The notes: generated by a model not told the origin, from the sequence alone. Counted from the first letter of the stretch, positions 9,056 through 16,626 are shown. The stretch is 52,941 bases of DNA from Comamonas odontotermitis (GCF_014207855.1 NZ_JACHKZ010000027.1:1-52941), one strand, 5' to 3'. Numbers and translations: made by a program.

Positions 9056-10624
9056 ATGAACTTTGAACTCAAGACTCTGGATCTGGCCTCGGCCGCATTG
9101 CAGCCGGGCGATCTCCTGGTCGTACTGGTGGGCGACAACGCACCCAAGGCCAGTGACGCATTGTCCACCCTGATTGCGCATGCGCAGAAAAATGGTGATT
9201 TTGAGGCAAAAGCTGGCAAGTCGCTGGCCATGTACGCGGTGCCCGCCATTCAGGCTCGGCATTTGTTGCTGCTCGGTGTGGGCGATGGCTCGGCCAAGTC
9301 TGTGCGCCTGGCGCTTGCCGCAGCGGCGGGCAATTTCACCCGCGAGGGCACCAAGCAGGGCGTCATCGCCAGCGCTAGCCCGCTGGCAGAAGAGGCCTTG
9401 TACGCTGCCGTGCAATGCGTGGCGGAACTGGCCTACCAGTATGGCACCTCCAAACCATCGGCCAAGGCCGTGGCCTTGCAGGGCGTCACTATTGGCGCAC
9501 CCAACGCGCAGGAGCTGACCGCCGCCTTTGGCGTGGCCCAGGCTACTGCCACTGGCGTGGCCTTTGCCCGCGAATGGGCCAACCGCCCGGCCAACTACGC
9601 CACGCCCAAAATGCTGGCCGATGCCGCCGAAACCCTGGCGGGCGAACACAAACGCATCAAGTGCAAGATTCACAAGCCCGAAGACGTGGCCAAGCTGGGC
9701 ATGGGCGCCTTCATGGCGGTGGCCCAGGGCTCCAAAGAGCCACTGCGTTTCATCGAGCTGCACTACAGTGGCGCTGACAAGGGCGACAAGCCCGTGGTGC
9801 TGGTGGGCAAGGGCATCACCTTCGACACCGGCGGCATCTCGCTCAAGCCAGCGCCCGACATGGACGAGATGAAATACGACATGGGAGGCGCCGCCAGCGT
9901 GCTGGGTACCTTCCGTGCGCTGGCAGAGCTCAAGCCTGCCATCAATGTGGTGGGCCTGATTCCGGCCTGCGAAAACATGCCCGATGGCGGCGCGGTCAAG
10001 CCTGGCGACGTGGTTACCAGCATGAGCGGCCAGACCATCGAAATTCTGAACACCGATGCCGAAGGGCGCCTGGTGCTGTGCGATGCGCTGCATTACGCAG
10101 AGCGCTTCGAGCCTGCGGCGGTGGTTGACATCGCCACTCTGACCGGCGCCTGCGTGATTGCGCTGGGCGCCCAGCGCAGTGGCCTGTTCTCGAACAACGA
10201 CGCGCTGGCCCAGGCGCTGCACAATGCGGGCGACAAGGCGCAGGACTGGTGCTGGCGTATGCCGCTCGATGACGAGTATGCCGATGGCCTCAAGAGCAAT
10301 TTTGCCGATGTGGCCAACGTGGGCGGACGCCCGGCGGGCGCCGTGACGGCGGCCAAGTTCCTGCAGCGTTTTGTGGGCAACATGGCCTGGGCGCATCTGG
10401 ATATTGCAGGTACCGCCTGGCGCAGCGGCGCCAGGAAGGGCGCGACCGGCCGACCCGTCGGCCTGCTGCTGCAGTACCTGCTGTCGGCGCAGAAGGCCGA
10501 TGCTGCCAAGCCCGGCAAGGCAGACAAGGACGCACGGCCCGGCAAAGCCAAGGCGGTGAAGGCTGACAAGCCCGGCAAGGCCGCGGTCAACCAGGACGGC
10601 AGCGACCGTCCGGCAGGCCACTGA
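9056..10624 (+). CDS. pepA: Leucyl aminopeptidase PepA (M17)
   Basis: A 522-residue cytosolic two-metal aminopeptidase that removes N-terminal residues from peptides; in some bacteria it also binds DNA at recombination and control sites. The metal and active-site signatures are VGKGITFDTGG (about 249-259) and NTDAEGRLVL (about 331-340), both intact. The ATG at 9056 is preceded by AAGGAAAG. After the usual end of the family there is a tail of about 40 residues rich in lysine, alanine, proline and glycine with repeated PGKA units, which is unusual. It is followed 17 bases later by holC. Confidence 0.93.
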   Translation: MNFELKTLDLASAALQPGDLLVVLVGDNAPKASDALSTLIAHAQKNGDFEAKAGKSLAMYAVPAIQARHLLLLGVGDGSAKSVRLALAAAAGNFTREGTKQGVIASASPLAEEALYAAVQCVAELAYQYGTSKPSAKAVALQGVTIGAPNAQELTAAFGVAQATATGVAFAREWANRPANYATPKMLADAAETLAGEHKRIKCKIHKPEDVAKLGMGAFMAVAQGSKEPLRFIELHYSGADKGDKPVVLVGKGITFDTGGISLKPAPDMDEMKYDMGGAASVLGTFRALAELKPAINVVGLIPACENMPDGGAVKPGDVVTSMSGQTIEILNTDAEGRLVLCDALHYAERFEPAAVVDIATLTGACVIALGAQRSGLFSNNDALAQALHNAGDKAQDWCWRMPLDDEYADGLKSNFADVANVGGRPAGAVTAAKFLQRFVGNMAWAHLDIAGTAWRSGARKGATGRPVGLLLQYLLSAQKADAAKPGKADKDARPGKAKAVKADKPGKAAVNQDGSDRPAGH

Positions 10625-10641
10625 TCGGATCGACCCGCACC

Positions 10642-11094
10642 ATGGCAGACAAGACCGCAGTGGCCTTCCACTTCAACGCGCCGAGCAAGCTCACCTATGC
10701 CTGCAAGCTGGTGCGCAAGCTCCAGCGCATGGACATGCCGCTGGTGGTGCTGGCCGCGCCCGACGTGGTAGCCGAGTTGGATCTGGCGCTGTGGTCGTTC
10801 GGCGGCGAGCCGCAGTTTCTGGCCCACTGCCGGGCTGATGCGGCGGCTGCCGTGCTGCAGCGTTCGCCCACGGTGCTGGCCAGCCAGGTGGATGAAGGCT
10901 TGCCGCACAGGCGCGTGCTGCTCAATCTGTCCGATCACATGCCCGGCGATTTCGCGCAGTTCGAGCGTGTGATCGAAGTGGTAAGTGCCGATGACGATAA
11001 CGACCGGCAACTGGCCCGCCAGCGCTGGCGTGACTACACCGCGCAAGGCTATACCATTGAACGGCGCGATCTGGTGATGAAGACCGATGACTGA
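10642..11094 (+). CDS. holC: DNA polymerase III subunit chi
   Basis: A 150-residue clamp-loader accessory protein that links DNA polymerase III to single-strand-binding protein. The N-terminus VAFHFNAPSKLTYACKLVRK, the central LWSFGGEPQFLAHC and the RVLLNLSDHMP segment match the HolC family and its length. It lies 17 bases after pepA, as in many proteobacteria (pepA-holC), and its last codons overlap the next gene by 8 bases. Confidence 0.93.
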   Translation: MADKTAVAFHFNAPSKLTYACKLVRKLQRMDMPLVVLAAPDVVAELDLALWSFGGEPQFLAHCRADAAAAVLQRSPTVLASQVDEGLPHRRVLLNLSDHMPGDFAQFERVIEVVSADDDNDRQLARQRWRDYTAQGYTIERRDLVMKTDD

Positions 11095-11860
11095 CCACCC
11101 CATGGAGCCACGCACCCCGCCCAAATTCGTACCCACGCTGACCGAAGTGGCTGCGCAGGAAGCCGTTTCGGAGGATTTTTCTGACTCTGTGCCCGCCCAG
11201 CAGGCGCAGGGGGCCATGAAAAATGATGCATCCGCTGCGTCTGCACCTGCCTATGCCGATGTGCTGCGCAGGCGCCGCGAGGCCGACGCGGATGCGGAGC
11301 CTGCGCCGCTGAGCGATATCGACATTGCCAGTCTGCCCACACACAGCGGCTGGGCGCAGCCTGTAGAGGCACCGGAGTTTTCCGCAGGCCCGGCCGATCC
11401 AGGACGGTTTGTGGTCGATACCCGGCAGATGGACAGCGCGCCTGCTGAAAACCCGCCATCCATGGAAGGGCCTGAATCCGCCGACCTGCAGCCTCTGGCA
11501 GCAGCCGATGACGGAGCAGGCAGCCGCAGCGATGGCGCCGATCAGAACACTGCGACGCATGTCGAAGGCGTTACCGGCAGCCCCGCATCCAATACCGCCA
11601 TGGATGCGGCCACCGCCAGCCTTGTGGCCAGTGCCGCACAAACGGCGCAGGAGCTGGAAGACGCCATCACGCGCCGGGTGCTGCGCCGCGTGCAGGATAC
11701 GCTGGATGACCGGCTCACGGCAGCGGTGCTCAAGGTGGTGAACCAGCAGACCGCCTTGCTGCAATCGTCGCTGCAGCTCGAAATCGACACCACGATCCGC
11801 GAGGCAGTGGCAGACGCCGTGCGCCAGGCCATGGGCGCGCCAAAAGACCTTCCGAAATAA
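11087..11860 (+). CDS. Hypothetical protein, acidic and disordered with a C-terminal helical segment
   Basis: A 257-residue protein whose start overlaps the holC stop by 8 bases, so it is probably translated with holC. Residues 1-175 are rich in alanine, proline, aspartate and glutamate and look disordered. The last 80 residues form an amphipathic helical stretch (ELEDAITRRVLRRVQDTLDD and onwards) that looks suited to self-association. Similar proteins follow holC in related genomes. No enzymatic motif is visible and the function is unknown. Confidence 0.75.
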   Translation: MTDHPMEPRTPPKFVPTLTEVAAQEAVSEDFSDSVPAQQAQGAMKNDASAASAPAYADVLRRRREADADAEPAPLSDIDIASLPTHSGWAQPVEAPEFSAGPADPGRFVVDTRQMDSAPAENPPSMEGPESADLQPLAAADDGAGSRSDGADQNTATHVEGVTGSPASNTAMDAATASLVASAAQTAQELEDAITRRVLRRVQDTLDDRLTAAVLKVVNQQTALLQSSLQLEIDTTIREAVADAVRQAMGAPKDLPK

Positions 11861-11892
11861 CCAACGGTTGTAACGAACTAAAATTTCATTCG

Positions 11893-11921
11893 TTGGTAAC
11901 CGCTGTCGCATCGCGTACAGT
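11893..11921 (+). promoter_or_regulatory. Candidate sigma-70 promoter for metN-metI
   Basis: TTGGTA (11893-11898) and TACAGT (11916-11921) are separated by 17 bases. Each agrees with the sigma-70 consensus at four of six positions. Transcription would begin near 11928. The -35 box overlaps the right arm of a CCAACG ... CGTTGG dyad (11861-11896) that could be an operator or the terminator of the upstream gene. Confidence 0.4.
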
Positions 11922-11932
11922 ACATCTATTCA

Positions 11933-11970
11933 CGCTTCTCGAAGCGCCCTGTGAACAAGGGCGCTTTCTT
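11933..11970 (+). promoter_or_regulatory. Attenuator-like leader hairpins in front of metN
   Basis: AAGCGCCCT (11942-11950) pairs perfectly with AGGGCGCTT (11958-11966) around a 7-base loop and is followed by TTTCTTTATT, the form of an intrinsic terminator, just before the metN start. An alternative hairpin CGCTTC/GAAGCG (11933-11946) uses the left arm of the first, so the two structures exclude each other. No leader peptide or known SAM-riboswitch pattern was recognised. Control by attenuation is an inference. Confidence 0.45.
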
Positions 11971-11977
11971 TATTCCA

Positions 11978-13030
11978 ATGATTGAACTTCGGGGTATCAC
12001 CCAAACGTACCCGGGCAAGAACGGCCCGGTGCAGGCGCTGCGTGGCGTTGACCTGCGCATTGCCCCCGGCGAGGTGTTTGGCATCATCGGGCGCAGCGGC
12101 GCGGGCAAGAGTTCGCTGGTGCGCAATATCAACCTGCTCAACCGGCCCACGACAGGCCAGGTAATCGTCAATGGCCATGAGCTCACGGCCATGAACGACG
12201 ACCAACTGCGCCAGGCGCGGCGCGAGATCGGCATGGTGTTCCAGCACTTCAATCTGCTCTCGTCCCGCACGGTGTTCGACAATGCCGCGCTGCCGCTGGA
12301 GCTGGCCGGTGTCGACAAGGCTGCCATCAAAAAGCGTGTGGATCCGCTGCTCGATCTGGTGGGGCTGTCGGCCTTGAGCGACCGCTATCCCGCGCAGCTG
12401 TCGGGCGGCCAGAAGCAGCGCGTGGGCATTGCCCGGGCGCTTGCGAGCGAGCCCAAGGTGCTGCTGAGCGATGAGGCCACCTCGGCGCTCGATCCGGAAA
12501 CCACCCGCTCGGTGCTGGCCCTGCTCAAGCAGATCAACAAGGACATGGGCCTCACGGTCGTGCTGATCACGCACCAGATGCAGGTGGTCAAGCAGATTGC
12601 CGACCGCGTGGCGGTGATGGAAGCGGGCAAGGTGGTGGAAGAGGGCTCGGTGATCGATGTTTTCACCCGCCCGCAGCAGCCCATCACCAAGAGCCTGATC
12701 GACGAGATCGTGCCGCAGGATCTGCCGGCCAGCGTGATCGAGCGCGTGCGCACCCTCAACGATGCGCTGACAGCTGGCCACGGCAAGCTGCTGCGCCTGT
12801 CCTACGCGGGCAACCAGGCCTACCAGCCCATCCTCTCGCGCCTGATCCGCGACTTCGGCCTGGATGTCAGCATCCTCAACGGCCAGGTCGACGAGATCCA
12901 GGACCAGACCTTCGGTTTTCTGGCCGTGTACGCCAGCGGCCCGCTGCAGCAGCTGGATGCGGCAATCGCTGCGCTGCGCGCCTCCGGTGTGCAGGTGCAG
13001 GAAGTGGATACTGCGGCCCGCGCCGCCTGA
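11978..13030 (+). CDS. metN: Methionine ABC transporter ATP-binding protein MetN
   Basis: A 350-residue ATPase that powers methionine uptake with MetI and MetQ. It has Walker [10 protein letters not shown], the signature LSGGQKQR, Walker [12 protein letters not shown] and a switch histidine in VLITHQM. The last 80 residues form the NIL domain, which in E. coli MetN binds methionine and inhibits transport. The start is placed at the ATG at 11978: an earlier in-frame codon at 11951 lies inside the terminator-like hairpin and would add nine residues not seen in the family. It forms an operon with metI 21 bases later. Confidence 0.93.
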   Translation: MIELRGITQTYPGKNGPVQALRGVDLRIAPGEVFGIIGRSGAGKSSLVRNINLLNRPTTGQVIVNGHELTAMNDDQLRQARREIGMVFQHFNLLSSRTVFDNAALPLELAGVDKAAIKKRVDPLLDLVGLSALSDRYPAQLSGGQKQRVGIARALASEPKVLLSDEATSALDPETTRSVLALLKQINKDMGLTVVLITHQMQVVKQIADRVAVMEAGKVVEEGSVIDVFTRPQQPITKSLIDEIVPQDLPASVIERVRTLNDALTAGHGKLLRLSYAGNQAYQPILSRLIRDFGLDVSILNGQVDEIQDQTFGFLAVYASGPLQQLDAAIAALRASGVQVQEVDTAARAA

Positions 13031-13051
13031 TCACCCCCCAAGAGGTAGACC

Positions 13052-13717
13052 ATGTTTGAGAATTTTTCGGAAATGATGCTGGAGCTGTTTGCCACCTCGC
13101 TGTGGGAAACCATCATCATGGTGGGCATCTCCGGCGTCGCCGGGGCCCTGATCGGCATTCCGTTGGGCGTGTTTCTGCGCCTCACCGACCAGGGCGGCAT
13201 CCTGGAAAACAGTGCAGCCAACAAGATCGTCGGCTGGATCGTGAACGCCGTGCGCTCCACGCCCTTCATCATCCTGCTGGTGGCGATCATCCCGTTCACG
13301 CGGCTGATCACCGGCTCGTCCATCGGTACCGCAGCCGCCATTGTGCCGCTCACGCTGGCGGCCGCGCCCTTCATCGCCCGCCTGGTGGAGACCTCGCTGC
13401 GCGAGGTGGACAACGGCCTCATCGAGGCGGCGCAGGCGATGGGCGCCACCTCGTGGCAGATTGTCTGGAAAGTGCTGCTGCCCGAGGCGCTGCCCGGCAT
13501 CGTTGCGGGCCTGACCATCAGCTTTGTCTCGCTGACCGGCTATTCGGCCATGGCAGGCGCCATTGGCGGTGGGGGCCTGGGTGATCTGGGCATTCGCTAC
13601 GGCTACCAGCGCTTCCTGCCGGACATCATGCTGGCGGTGGTCGTGATCCTGATCATTTTTGTGCAACTGGTACAAAGCCTGGGTGACTGGGCCGTACGGC
13701 GCCTGAGCCACAAGTAA
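13052..13717 (+). CDS. metI: Methionine ABC transporter permease MetI
   Basis: A 221-residue inner-membrane permease with five hydrophobic segments. EAAQAMGATSWQIVWKVLLP (about residues 128-147) is the cytoplasmic coupling-loop (EAA) motif that contacts MetN. The start is preceded by AGAGGT. The partner binding-protein gene metQ is not next in line but almost 9 kb away, beyond the filamentous prophage and one further gene. A perfect terminator follows. Confidence 0.93.
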   Translation: MFENFSEMMLELFATSLWETIIMVGISGVAGALIGIPLGVFLRLTDQGGILENSAANKIVGWIVNAVRSTPFIILLVAIIPFTRLITGSSIGTAAAIVPLTLAAAPFIARLVETSLREVDNGLIEAAQAMGATSWQIVWKVLLPEALPGIVAGLTISFVSLTGYSAMAGAIGGGGLGDLGIRYGYQRFLPDIMLAVVVILIIFVQLVQSLGDWAVRRLSHK

Positions 13718-13751
13718 GGCAAGCATCGCTGCGCGCGCACCACAAGACGTC

Positions 13752-13786
13752 AAAGCCCATGAAGCATCGCCTTCATGGGCTTTTTT
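13752..13786 (+). terminator. Rho-independent terminator after metI
   Basis: AAAGCCCATGAAG (13752-13764) pairs perfectly with CTTCATGGGCTTT (13771-13783) around a 6-base loop and runs into TTTTTT. It ends the metNI transcript and separates it from the prophage. Confidence 0.9.
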
Positions 13787-13842
13787 GCTTTGGTACTGCA
13801 ATCAAAAACGCCCCAAAATTCAATCCAGGTAAGCGCAAGCAG

Positions 13843-14103
13843 CTATGGTTTACTGCGGTTCAATGTCGCCATAAGCCTCTCGCGCAAGGGGCTTTCTCTT
13901 TCGCTTTCCATCGCAGCGATGGCCATCCATTCCTGCGCATCCTCTCCTAAATCTATAGCAAGGTTTCCCGCAAGCATTGGGCTTAGAAAGCCGCGTTTTC
14001 TCGCGTTGTTGAATGTCGGCTGTGTGATGTTGTAGCGCTTCGCCCAGTCTGCTGCCTTGTGCGTTTTTAGCGCTCTGTCCAATAGCTCAAGTGTGGATTT
14101 CAT
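13843..14103 (-). CDS. Small HTH protein, DUF3693-like; probable phage repressor
   Basis: An 86-residue protein. Residues 3-50 have a helix-turn-helix pattern (KAADWAKRYNITQPTFNNAR), followed by a GNLAIDLGEDAQEWMAIAAM segment typical of DUF3693 proteins found in phages. It sits at the left end of the prophage on the opposite strand to the structural genes, the usual place for the immunity repressor of filamentous phages. Repeated GGCGT/TTAACGC half-sites lie directly upstream. The stop codon lies next to the likely left attachment point, so the last residues may be encoded partly by junction DNA. The role as repressor is inferred. Confidence 0.65.
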   Translation of the reverse strand: MKSTLELLDRALKTHKAADWAKRYNITQPTFNNARKRGFLSPMLAGNLAIDLGEDAQEWMAIAAMESERESPLRERLMATLNRSKP

Positions 14104-14204
14104 TTCACGCCTATCACAGTTTGCATCTTTCGATGTTAACGCGGCGTGAAAAATATTTGTTTTACGCGGCGTTAAATTCTTGCAAACTTCACCTCGCGTT
14201 AAAC
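14104..14204. promoter_or_regulatory. Operator-like repeats upstream of the repressor-like gene
   Basis: ACGCGGCGT occurs twice: within TTAACGCGGCGTGAA (14136-14150) and within TTTACGCGGCGTTAAA (14161-14176). Further half-sites are TTCACGCC at 14105-14112 (inverted) and CGCGTTAAAC at 14195-14204. The spacing and inverted arrangement, in an AT-rich gap just before a small HTH gene, suggest autoregulatory operators. No binding data are implied. Confidence 0.5.
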
Positions 14205-14226
14205 ATGTAGCTTTGCACGTATCTGC

Positions 14227-14484
14227 TTACCGATCTACACGTAATTCGTCAATTGTCCTTTCATCTTTGATAAGTACCCAGCGATATCCCGGAGGGGCTG
14301 TTGGTGACTGTGTCGCAGGCGCTGATCTTCTGTTGCTTAGGTTGGATTCGTTGATTCCGTTCTTGATAGCTGCTTTTAGCACTTCGTACGAAATCCAGAT
14401 TGATGCCATTGCACCTAGTACAGAGAGCGCGATGTAAAGCGCAGTGATTCGTTCGAAGTAGTCCAGTAATTGGTGCGTAGTCAT
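14227..14484 (-). CDS. Small phage membrane protein, function unknown
   Basis: An 85-residue protein with one clear hydrophobic segment (about residues 14-40, ALYIALSVLGAMASIWISY) and a polar, proline-containing tail with PPGYRWVLIKDERT. It is transcribed with the repressor-like gene, away from the structural genes, so it may be expressed from the prophage. A role in superinfection exclusion or immunity is possible from position alone. The start has a weak ribosome site (CCAGGCG). Confidence 0.55.
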   Translation of the reverse strand: MTTHQLLDYFERITALYIALSVLGAMASIWISYEVLKAAIKNGINESNLSNRRSAPATQSPTAPPGYRWVLIKDERTIDELRVDR

Positions 14485-14542
14485 GTTTTTCGCCTGGGTC
14501 TTTGAGACGTTGTAAACGGTAGCCTCGCGTGCGTGGTCTCCG

Positions 14543-14558
14543 TGTGCAACGTTGCACA
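14543..14558. promoter_or_regulatory. Perfect 16-bp palindrome before the ssDNA-binding-protein gene
   Basis: TGTGCAACGTTGCACA is a perfect palindrome ending five bases before the ribosome site TAGGAG of the first plus-strand phage gene. It lies in the 89-base gap between divergent phage genes. It could be an operator for the early-gene promoter or an RNA hairpin affecting translation. It does not match the E. coli LexA consensus. Confidence 0.55.
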
Positions 14559-14573
14559 GTTTAGGAGCTAACC

Positions 14574-14882
14574 ATGATTCGTGTATCGGTGAAGTCGACC
14601 GAAGTCCGCAACCAAAGCGGCGTTGCCAAGGGCAGCGGCAAGCAATACAGCCTGGATTTTCAAACCGTGTGGATGCATACGGTTGACCGCAACGGCCAGC
14701 CCAATCCCTACCCAGAAAAGGTAGAGATCATCCTTCCGAAGAACGATCAAGGTGCGGCGCTCTTCTACCCCATGGGTGAATACGTCCTCGCGCCTCAATC
14801 CATCTACGTGGGCCGCAACGGCGATTTGCAAATCTCGCCACGCCTCACCCCCCTGAAAGCAGAACCCAAGGCGCAGGGTTAA
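14574..14882 (+). CDS. Filamentous-phage single-stranded DNA-binding protein (gene V type)
   Basis: A 102-residue protein of the Phage_DNA_bind (G5P) family, which coats the newly made plus strand and hands it to the assembly machine. The start MIRVSVKSTEVRNQSG, the aromatic-rich strand YSLDFQTVWMH and the region PYPEKVEIILPKN fit this OB-fold family, and the length is normal. It has a good ribosome site (TAGGAG) and is the first gene of the plus-strand phage operon. Confidence 0.82.
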   Translation: MIRVSVKSTEVRNQSGVAKGSGKQYSLDFQTVWMHTVDRNGQPNPYPEKVEIILPKNDQGAALFYPMGEYVLAPQSIYVGRNGDLQISPRLTPLKAEPKAQG

Positions 14883-14885
14883 GCC

Positions 14886-15080
14886 ATGTTTGAGCCGCTG
14901 CACGCGGCCCGTGTTGCGCTCATTGAAGCTGCCGCCCTGGCGCTCATTAATGAGTTCAACGCTGGCAATCCTGCACCTGCCGATGAACTGCACATCACCA
15001 TCAAAAACGATGGTGGTGTGTGGCTCGGTGATACCCAGTACATCGCAGGCGGTGTACCGGTCGCTGGCGAGGCGTTCTGA
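14886..15080 (+). CDS. Small phage protein, unknown
   Basis: A 64-residue protein between the ssDNA-binding protein and a second small gene, starting 3 bases after the former stops. It has an alanine-rich helix (VALIEAAALALINEF) then a polar segment (TIKNDGGVWLGDTQYI). There is no recognised family. Its stop and the next start share a base (TGATG), which supports translation as part of the operon. Confidence 0.6.
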   Translation: MFEPLHAARVALIEAAALALINEFNAGNPAPADELHITIKNDGGVWLGDTQYIAGGVPVAGEAF

Positions 15081-15331
15081 TGGTCATGCCGTCCGAGTGC
15101 TTCGTGCGCCTTGCCAATGCCCGCGATGGCCTGCTGATGCAGCGCTCCGCATGGGCAGATCGGCAAGAGTTCCTCATCGCAGAAAAGCTCCGCCTTGAAG
15201 CCATCTCCATCATTGAAGACGGCTTCCGGGATTGGGCCTTTCTCGCGTGGAAATCCAAAGAGCAGGCTGCGGGCCGTCGCTATGAAAGCGATGCGTCTGC
15301 GCGTGCTGCATATCGTCAGGGGGCGCATTGA
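15080..15331 (+). CDS. Small phage protein, unknown
   Basis: An 83-residue, mostly helical, charged protein (for example LIAEKLRLEAISIIEDGF). Both ends are coupled by TGATG overlaps: to the preceding small gene and to the replication initiator. Its position just before the initiator suggests a replication or control accessory role, but nothing in the sequence identifies one. Confidence 0.6.
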   Translation: MVMPSECFVRLANARDGLLMQRSAWADRQEFLIAEKLRLEAISIIEDGFRDWAFLAWKSKEQAAGRRYESDASARAAYRQGAH

Positions 15332-16320
15332 TGGCTGCGCTTCTCGACGTCTCGCGCCAATTCCACTTCAACGAAGAAGCATGGAAAAACGGTGAGTACT
15401 ACAACGCAAACAAGGTACCTGCGGAAGTAGCAGAGATTCAAGCCCGTGCCCGTGAATACGTGCGTGGCCTTGCATCTGGCTATTTGGACAAGCGCGCTCA
15501 AAAGATGGCGCTGTCAGCGAGCGAAGCGAGCGGGCTTGTCTCACTATCAACAAGTTGCAGAGAAGAATTCTTCTCTGAAAACACTATTGAAATTGATAGG
15601 GAGAAGGCGCGATTGACGCGCATGCGCAAGAGCGTCGGGATCAGCGCGAAAGCGCTTCACAACCTGGGCTCCAAAAAGCAAAACGTCTTCATGCTCACGC
15701 TCACCTATCGCGGCACAAACCGCGACTGGAAGCCGCACCACATCAGCCGTTTTCTTGATGCTCTGCGCAAGTGGCACTACAGCCGCACCGGCAGCAAAAA
15801 AGTCCGCTACGTGTGGGTTGCTGAGCTGCAAAAACGCGGCGTCATTCACTACCACTGCGTTGTTTGGCTTGACGCCGGATTGACCCCGCCAAAGCCCGAT
15901 CAGCCGTGGCGTAGCAAAGGCGTGTGGATGGCTCCCATGTGGGGCCATGGCATGTCAAACCGGGTTCTGGCCTATGCGCCTGTGGCCTACCTCATGAAAT
16001 ACGCCTCTAAGGGCAATAGCGAAGGGAGATTTCCGCATGGTGCCCGGATATCTGGTGTGGGTGGTCTCGATGAAGCTGGTCGCGGTGTGCGTCGCTGGGT
16101 TCTGTGGCCTGCGTATGTGCAGGCGAATTCTGACATCTGGGGCGACTGGAAACGCAAGGAAGGCGGCGGCTATTTCAGCCCTTCAACGGGCGAGATTCTC
16201 CGGTCTGAATTCAAGCCAACAGGCGGCGGTTTTTCACGCTTTGTGCGTGTCTTTGAGAACCCCCGGCGCATAGAAGCTGGCGGGCCTTTCGTTTGGTTGC
16301 CACAGGAGTATTTGCAATGA
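15331..16320 (+). CDS. Rolling-circle replication initiator (HUH endonuclease, gene II type)
   Basis: A 329-residue protein that nicks the double-stranded phage DNA at the plus-strand origin to begin rolling-circle copying. Three motifs appear in order: MLTLTYRG (about 121-128), RGVIHYHCVVWL with the H-Y-H metal pair (about 169-180) and YLMKYASKG with the single catalytic tyrosine of a Y-x-x-K motif (about 220-228). The ATG at 15331 overlaps the previous stop (TGATG), and the end overlaps the next tiny gene by ATGA. The family is certain; the nick site was not located with confidence. Confidence 0.88.
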   Translation: MAALLDVSRQFHFNEEAWKNGEYYNANKVPAEVAEIQARAREYVRGLASGYLDKRAQKMALSASEASGLVSLSTSCREEFFSENTIEIDREKARLTRMRKSVGISAKALHNLGSKKQNVFMLTLTYRGTNRDWKPHHISRFLDALRKWHYSRTGSKKVRYVWVAELQKRGVIHYHCVVWLDAGLTPPKPDQPWRSKGVWMAPMWGHGMSNRVLAYAPVAYLMKYASKGNSEGRFPHGARISGVGGLDEAGRGVRRWVLWPAYVQANSDIWGDWKRKEGGGYFSPSTGEILRSEFKPTGGGFSRFVRVFENPRRIEAGGPFVWLPQEYLQ

Positions 16321-16442
16321 TTTTGATCCCATTGGTTTTTGTCGCGTTTATGTGGAACGGCGTTCACCAGTCCCCATATCAGGGGCCGCATTTCGAGCCC
16401 GGCACTCTCCGTCCGGCTCCTATGGTCGTCGTCTCCAAATGA
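16317..16442 (+). CDS. Tiny phage protein of 41 residues, hydrophobic N-terminus
   Basis: It starts MILIPLVFVAFMWNGVHQ and ends with a proline-rich tail. It overlaps the initiator stop by ATGA and the next tiny gene by four bases, so the reading frame is tightly tied into the operon. Position and size resemble the small membrane or minor virion genes (VII/IX) that sit before gene VIII in filamentous phages, but there is no sequence-level proof. Confidence 0.55.
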   Translation: MILIPLVFVAFMWNGVHQSPYQGPHFEPGTLRPAPMVVVSK

Positions 16443-16522
16443 CTGATTTCGAGGCTCTCATGATCGCGGCGGCGCTCTTCTTTGCGTTCGTCCTCGGCTA
16501 CCGGCAAGGGAGGGCAGGCTAA
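16439..16522 (+). CDS. Tiny phage membrane protein of 27 residues
   Basis: The translation is mainly one hydrophobic helix (LMIAAALFFAFVLGY) with a positively charged end (RQGRAG). The ATG lies in an ATGA overlap with the preceding gene's stop, and the stop shares a base with the next start (TAATG). The size and charge pattern resemble the 30-odd-residue pVII/pIX end-cap proteins of filamentous phages. This assignment is inferred. Confidence 0.5.
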   Translation: MTDFEALMIAAALFFAFVLGYRQGRAG

Positions 16523-16626
16523 TGCTCGTCTCCATGTTCCTGGGAGCGCTCGTAGCGGCCTACTTCGGTGGCTATGTGGCTGGTGCCACTGTCGCCTACA
16601 TCAAGAAATTCAGCAGCATCAGCTGA
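16522..16626 (+). CDS. Tiny phage membrane protein of 34 residues
   Basis: The translation MLVSMFLGALVAAYFGGYVA then GATVAYIKKFSSIS has one membrane-spanning stretch followed by a lysine-containing tail. It is coupled to the preceding 27-residue gene by TAATG and ends 42 bases before the major coat gene. Together with that gene it is the best candidate for a pVII/pIX pair. Confidence 0.55.
   Translation: MLVSMFLGALVAAYFGGYVAGATVAYIKKFSSIS

Noticed and set aside
11899..11977. SAM riboswitch upstream of metN
   Set aside because: The leader is too short and lacks the conserved cores of the SAM classes I know. Only a simple pair of alternative hairpins is visible.
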